DNA from: Paracoccaceae bacterium | GTDB taxonomy: Bacteria > Pseudomonadota > Alphaproteobacteria > Rhodobacterales > Rhodobacteraceae | Direction: 5' to 3' | Length of the DNA: 64,000 nt | Assembly (NCBI GenBank): GCA_014762635.1 | Contig: JABURR010000088.1 | Span: 1 to 64,000 of the forward strand | Part shown: positions 63,364 to 64,000 of the stretch, in pieces | Layout: each line of letters starts with the position of its first letter | Numbering within the stretch: position 1 is the stretch's first letter | The notes under the pieces: generated by a model | What the model was told of the DNA's origin: nothing | Seen by the model: only the letters and a program-made list of their open reading frames with translations | Database searches by the model: none | Program-made: the position numbers and the translations under genes

Positions 63364-64000
63364 GCGATCAGCCCCACCCGACGGCGGATCGCCTCTTCGC
63401 GGAGCGAGATTTCCTCGCCCCGGAACTCGTCCGCGTCGGCGCTGCACATCCACAGAAGCGTCTTCGCTGGCCAGTCCGCCGGGATATGGTCCGACCAGTC
63501 AAGCTGGCTGACCGGGTTCACGCCGCTGGCCTTGATCTCGCGCTGCATGTCGGTGGCCACCGTGCCGGGCGAAAGGCCCATGGCGCGGATGCCTGCGGCG
63601 CCTGCCTCAAGGTGCAGCGAACGGGTGAGCATCGCCACTGCGGCCTTCGAGGCGCAATAGGCGCTCCAGCCTTCCAGCGGGTTGTGTGCCGCCCCGGACG
63701 AGATCGTCAGGATCGACCCGCCGCCTGCCGCCTGCATCACCGGAAGCGCCGCGCGCATCCCGTGGAAGACGCCCTTGAGATTGACGTCGATCGTGTGGCC
63801 CCAGGCATCGGGATCGGCGACACCCATCCCCGCGATGGGCTCGATCAGCCCGGCATTGTTGATCAGCACGTCGAGGCTGCCAAAGGCCTTTTGCGTGGCC
63901 TCGAGTGCTGCGGCAACCTCCCAATAGCGGCTCACATCGCAGGGGATTGCCAGCGCCGCTTCGCCGATTTCACCCGCCAGTTCGGCGATCCGTTCCTCGC
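63360..64000 (-). CDS. Short-chain dehydrogenase/reductase, 5' end beyond right edge
   Basis: 213 residues are visible. The start and the N-terminal NAD(P) glycine motif lie outside. NNAG (in LDVLINNAGLI), a catalytic serine in ISSGA, and YCASK (Tyr/Lys) follow, then the SPGTVATDM loop, all typical of classical SDRs. The substrate is unknown; with the coupled crotonase it may be in a short acyl or hydroxyacid pathway. Confidence 0.88.
   Translation of the reverse strand, partial: EERIAELAGEIGEAALAIPCDVSRYWEVAAALEATQKAFGSLDVLINNAGLIEPIAGMGVADPDAWGHTIDVNLKGVFHGMRAALPVMQAAGGGSILTISSGAAHNPLEGWSAYCASKAAVAMLTRSLHLEAGAAGIRAMGLSPGTVATDMQREIKASGVNPVSQLDWSDHIPADWPAKTLLWMCSADADEFRGEEISLREEAIRRRVGLIA

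Noticed and set aside
1-64000. tRNA, rRNA, CRISPR arrays, prophage or complete insertion sequences.
   Set aside because: Intergenic spaces are short and none shows a cloverleaf, repeat-spacer array, transposase or phage gene; a covariance-model scan would be needed to exclude small RNAs.

Overview
The window is GC-rich, gene-dense chromosomal DNA of an alphaproteobacterium, most probably of the Rhodobacteraceae (Roseobacter/Rhodobacter lineage). The main evidence is the ECF sigma-E/ChrR pair with all four ChrR zinc ligands in place, the DUF3035 (BamF-type) lipoprotein, the saccharopine gene pair, a small DUF1674 protein, and many ATGA/GTGA stop-start overlaps. There are 65 intact or edge-truncated protein genes that I can support, plus two RHS remnants. 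I see no rRNA, no tRNA, no CRISPR array and no complete insertion sequence.

Region by region. 0-3 kb: the N-terminus of a formate dehydrogenase alpha subunit (cut by the window edge), then a two-gene saccharopine operon running the other way. 3-7.9 kb: four coupled genes (flavin amine-oxidase-like protein, DUF1365, DUF3833, short-chain dehydrogenase) divergent from rpoE-chrR, with back-to-back TGATCC-N18 promoter candidates; this looks like the singlet-oxygen stress module. 7.9-8.9 kb: a small island of RHS toxin debris, an AT-rich probable immunity gene, a perfect 23-bp palindrome and an 11-bp tandem repeat. 8.9-17.4 kb: rmuC, mutL, two M16 peptidases, a BamF-type lipoprotein, lspA and purH. 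17.4-24 kb: heparinase-like protein, RsmB-type methyltransferase, DUF1674 protein, dapB, rbfA-truB, DUF1643. 24-31 kb: an acidic two-domain secreted-type protein, a fluoroacetate-dehalogenase-like hydrolase, rpsO and pnp separated by an RNA methyltransferase and a pair of paralogous unknown genes.

31-44 kb: desaturase, RluA-type synthase, free-methionine-sulfoxide reductase, thiolase, an anti-sigma/anti-anti-sigma pair, gamma-glutamyltransferase, rhodanese, hspQ, an AEC carrier, a lytic transglycosylase, lolA and ftsK. 44-56 kb: aminotransferase, amidase, a UbiH-type hydroxylase, Trm112-like and LON-domain proteins, a thioredoxin with TPR-like tail, esterase, xth, DUF924, an OmpR-type regulator, ribA, an L,D-transpeptidase, a YggS protein and a porin. 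56-64 kb: DUF3576 lipoprotein, leuS-lptE-holA, a glutathione transferase, an HI0933-type flavoprotein that carries a second copy of the 11-bp repeat in frame, an HNH protein, a crotonase and an edge-truncated short-chain dehydrogenase.

Functional links. Envelope biogenesis is strongly represented (lspA, BamF-type protein, lolA, lptE, M16 pair, transglycosylase, L,D-transpeptidase, porin). So are translation and RNA metabolism (rpsO, rbfA, truB, pnp, leuS, rRNA methyltransferases, RluA) and genome maintenance (mutL, rmuC, xth, ftsK, holA). dapB in the same window implies that lysine is made by the diaminopimelate route, so the saccharopine genes are more likely catabolic. The strongest oddities are the dehalogenase with Glu instead of Asp in its catalytic triad, the 11-bp tandem repeat shared by two distant loci, and the palindrome-interrupted RHS remnant.
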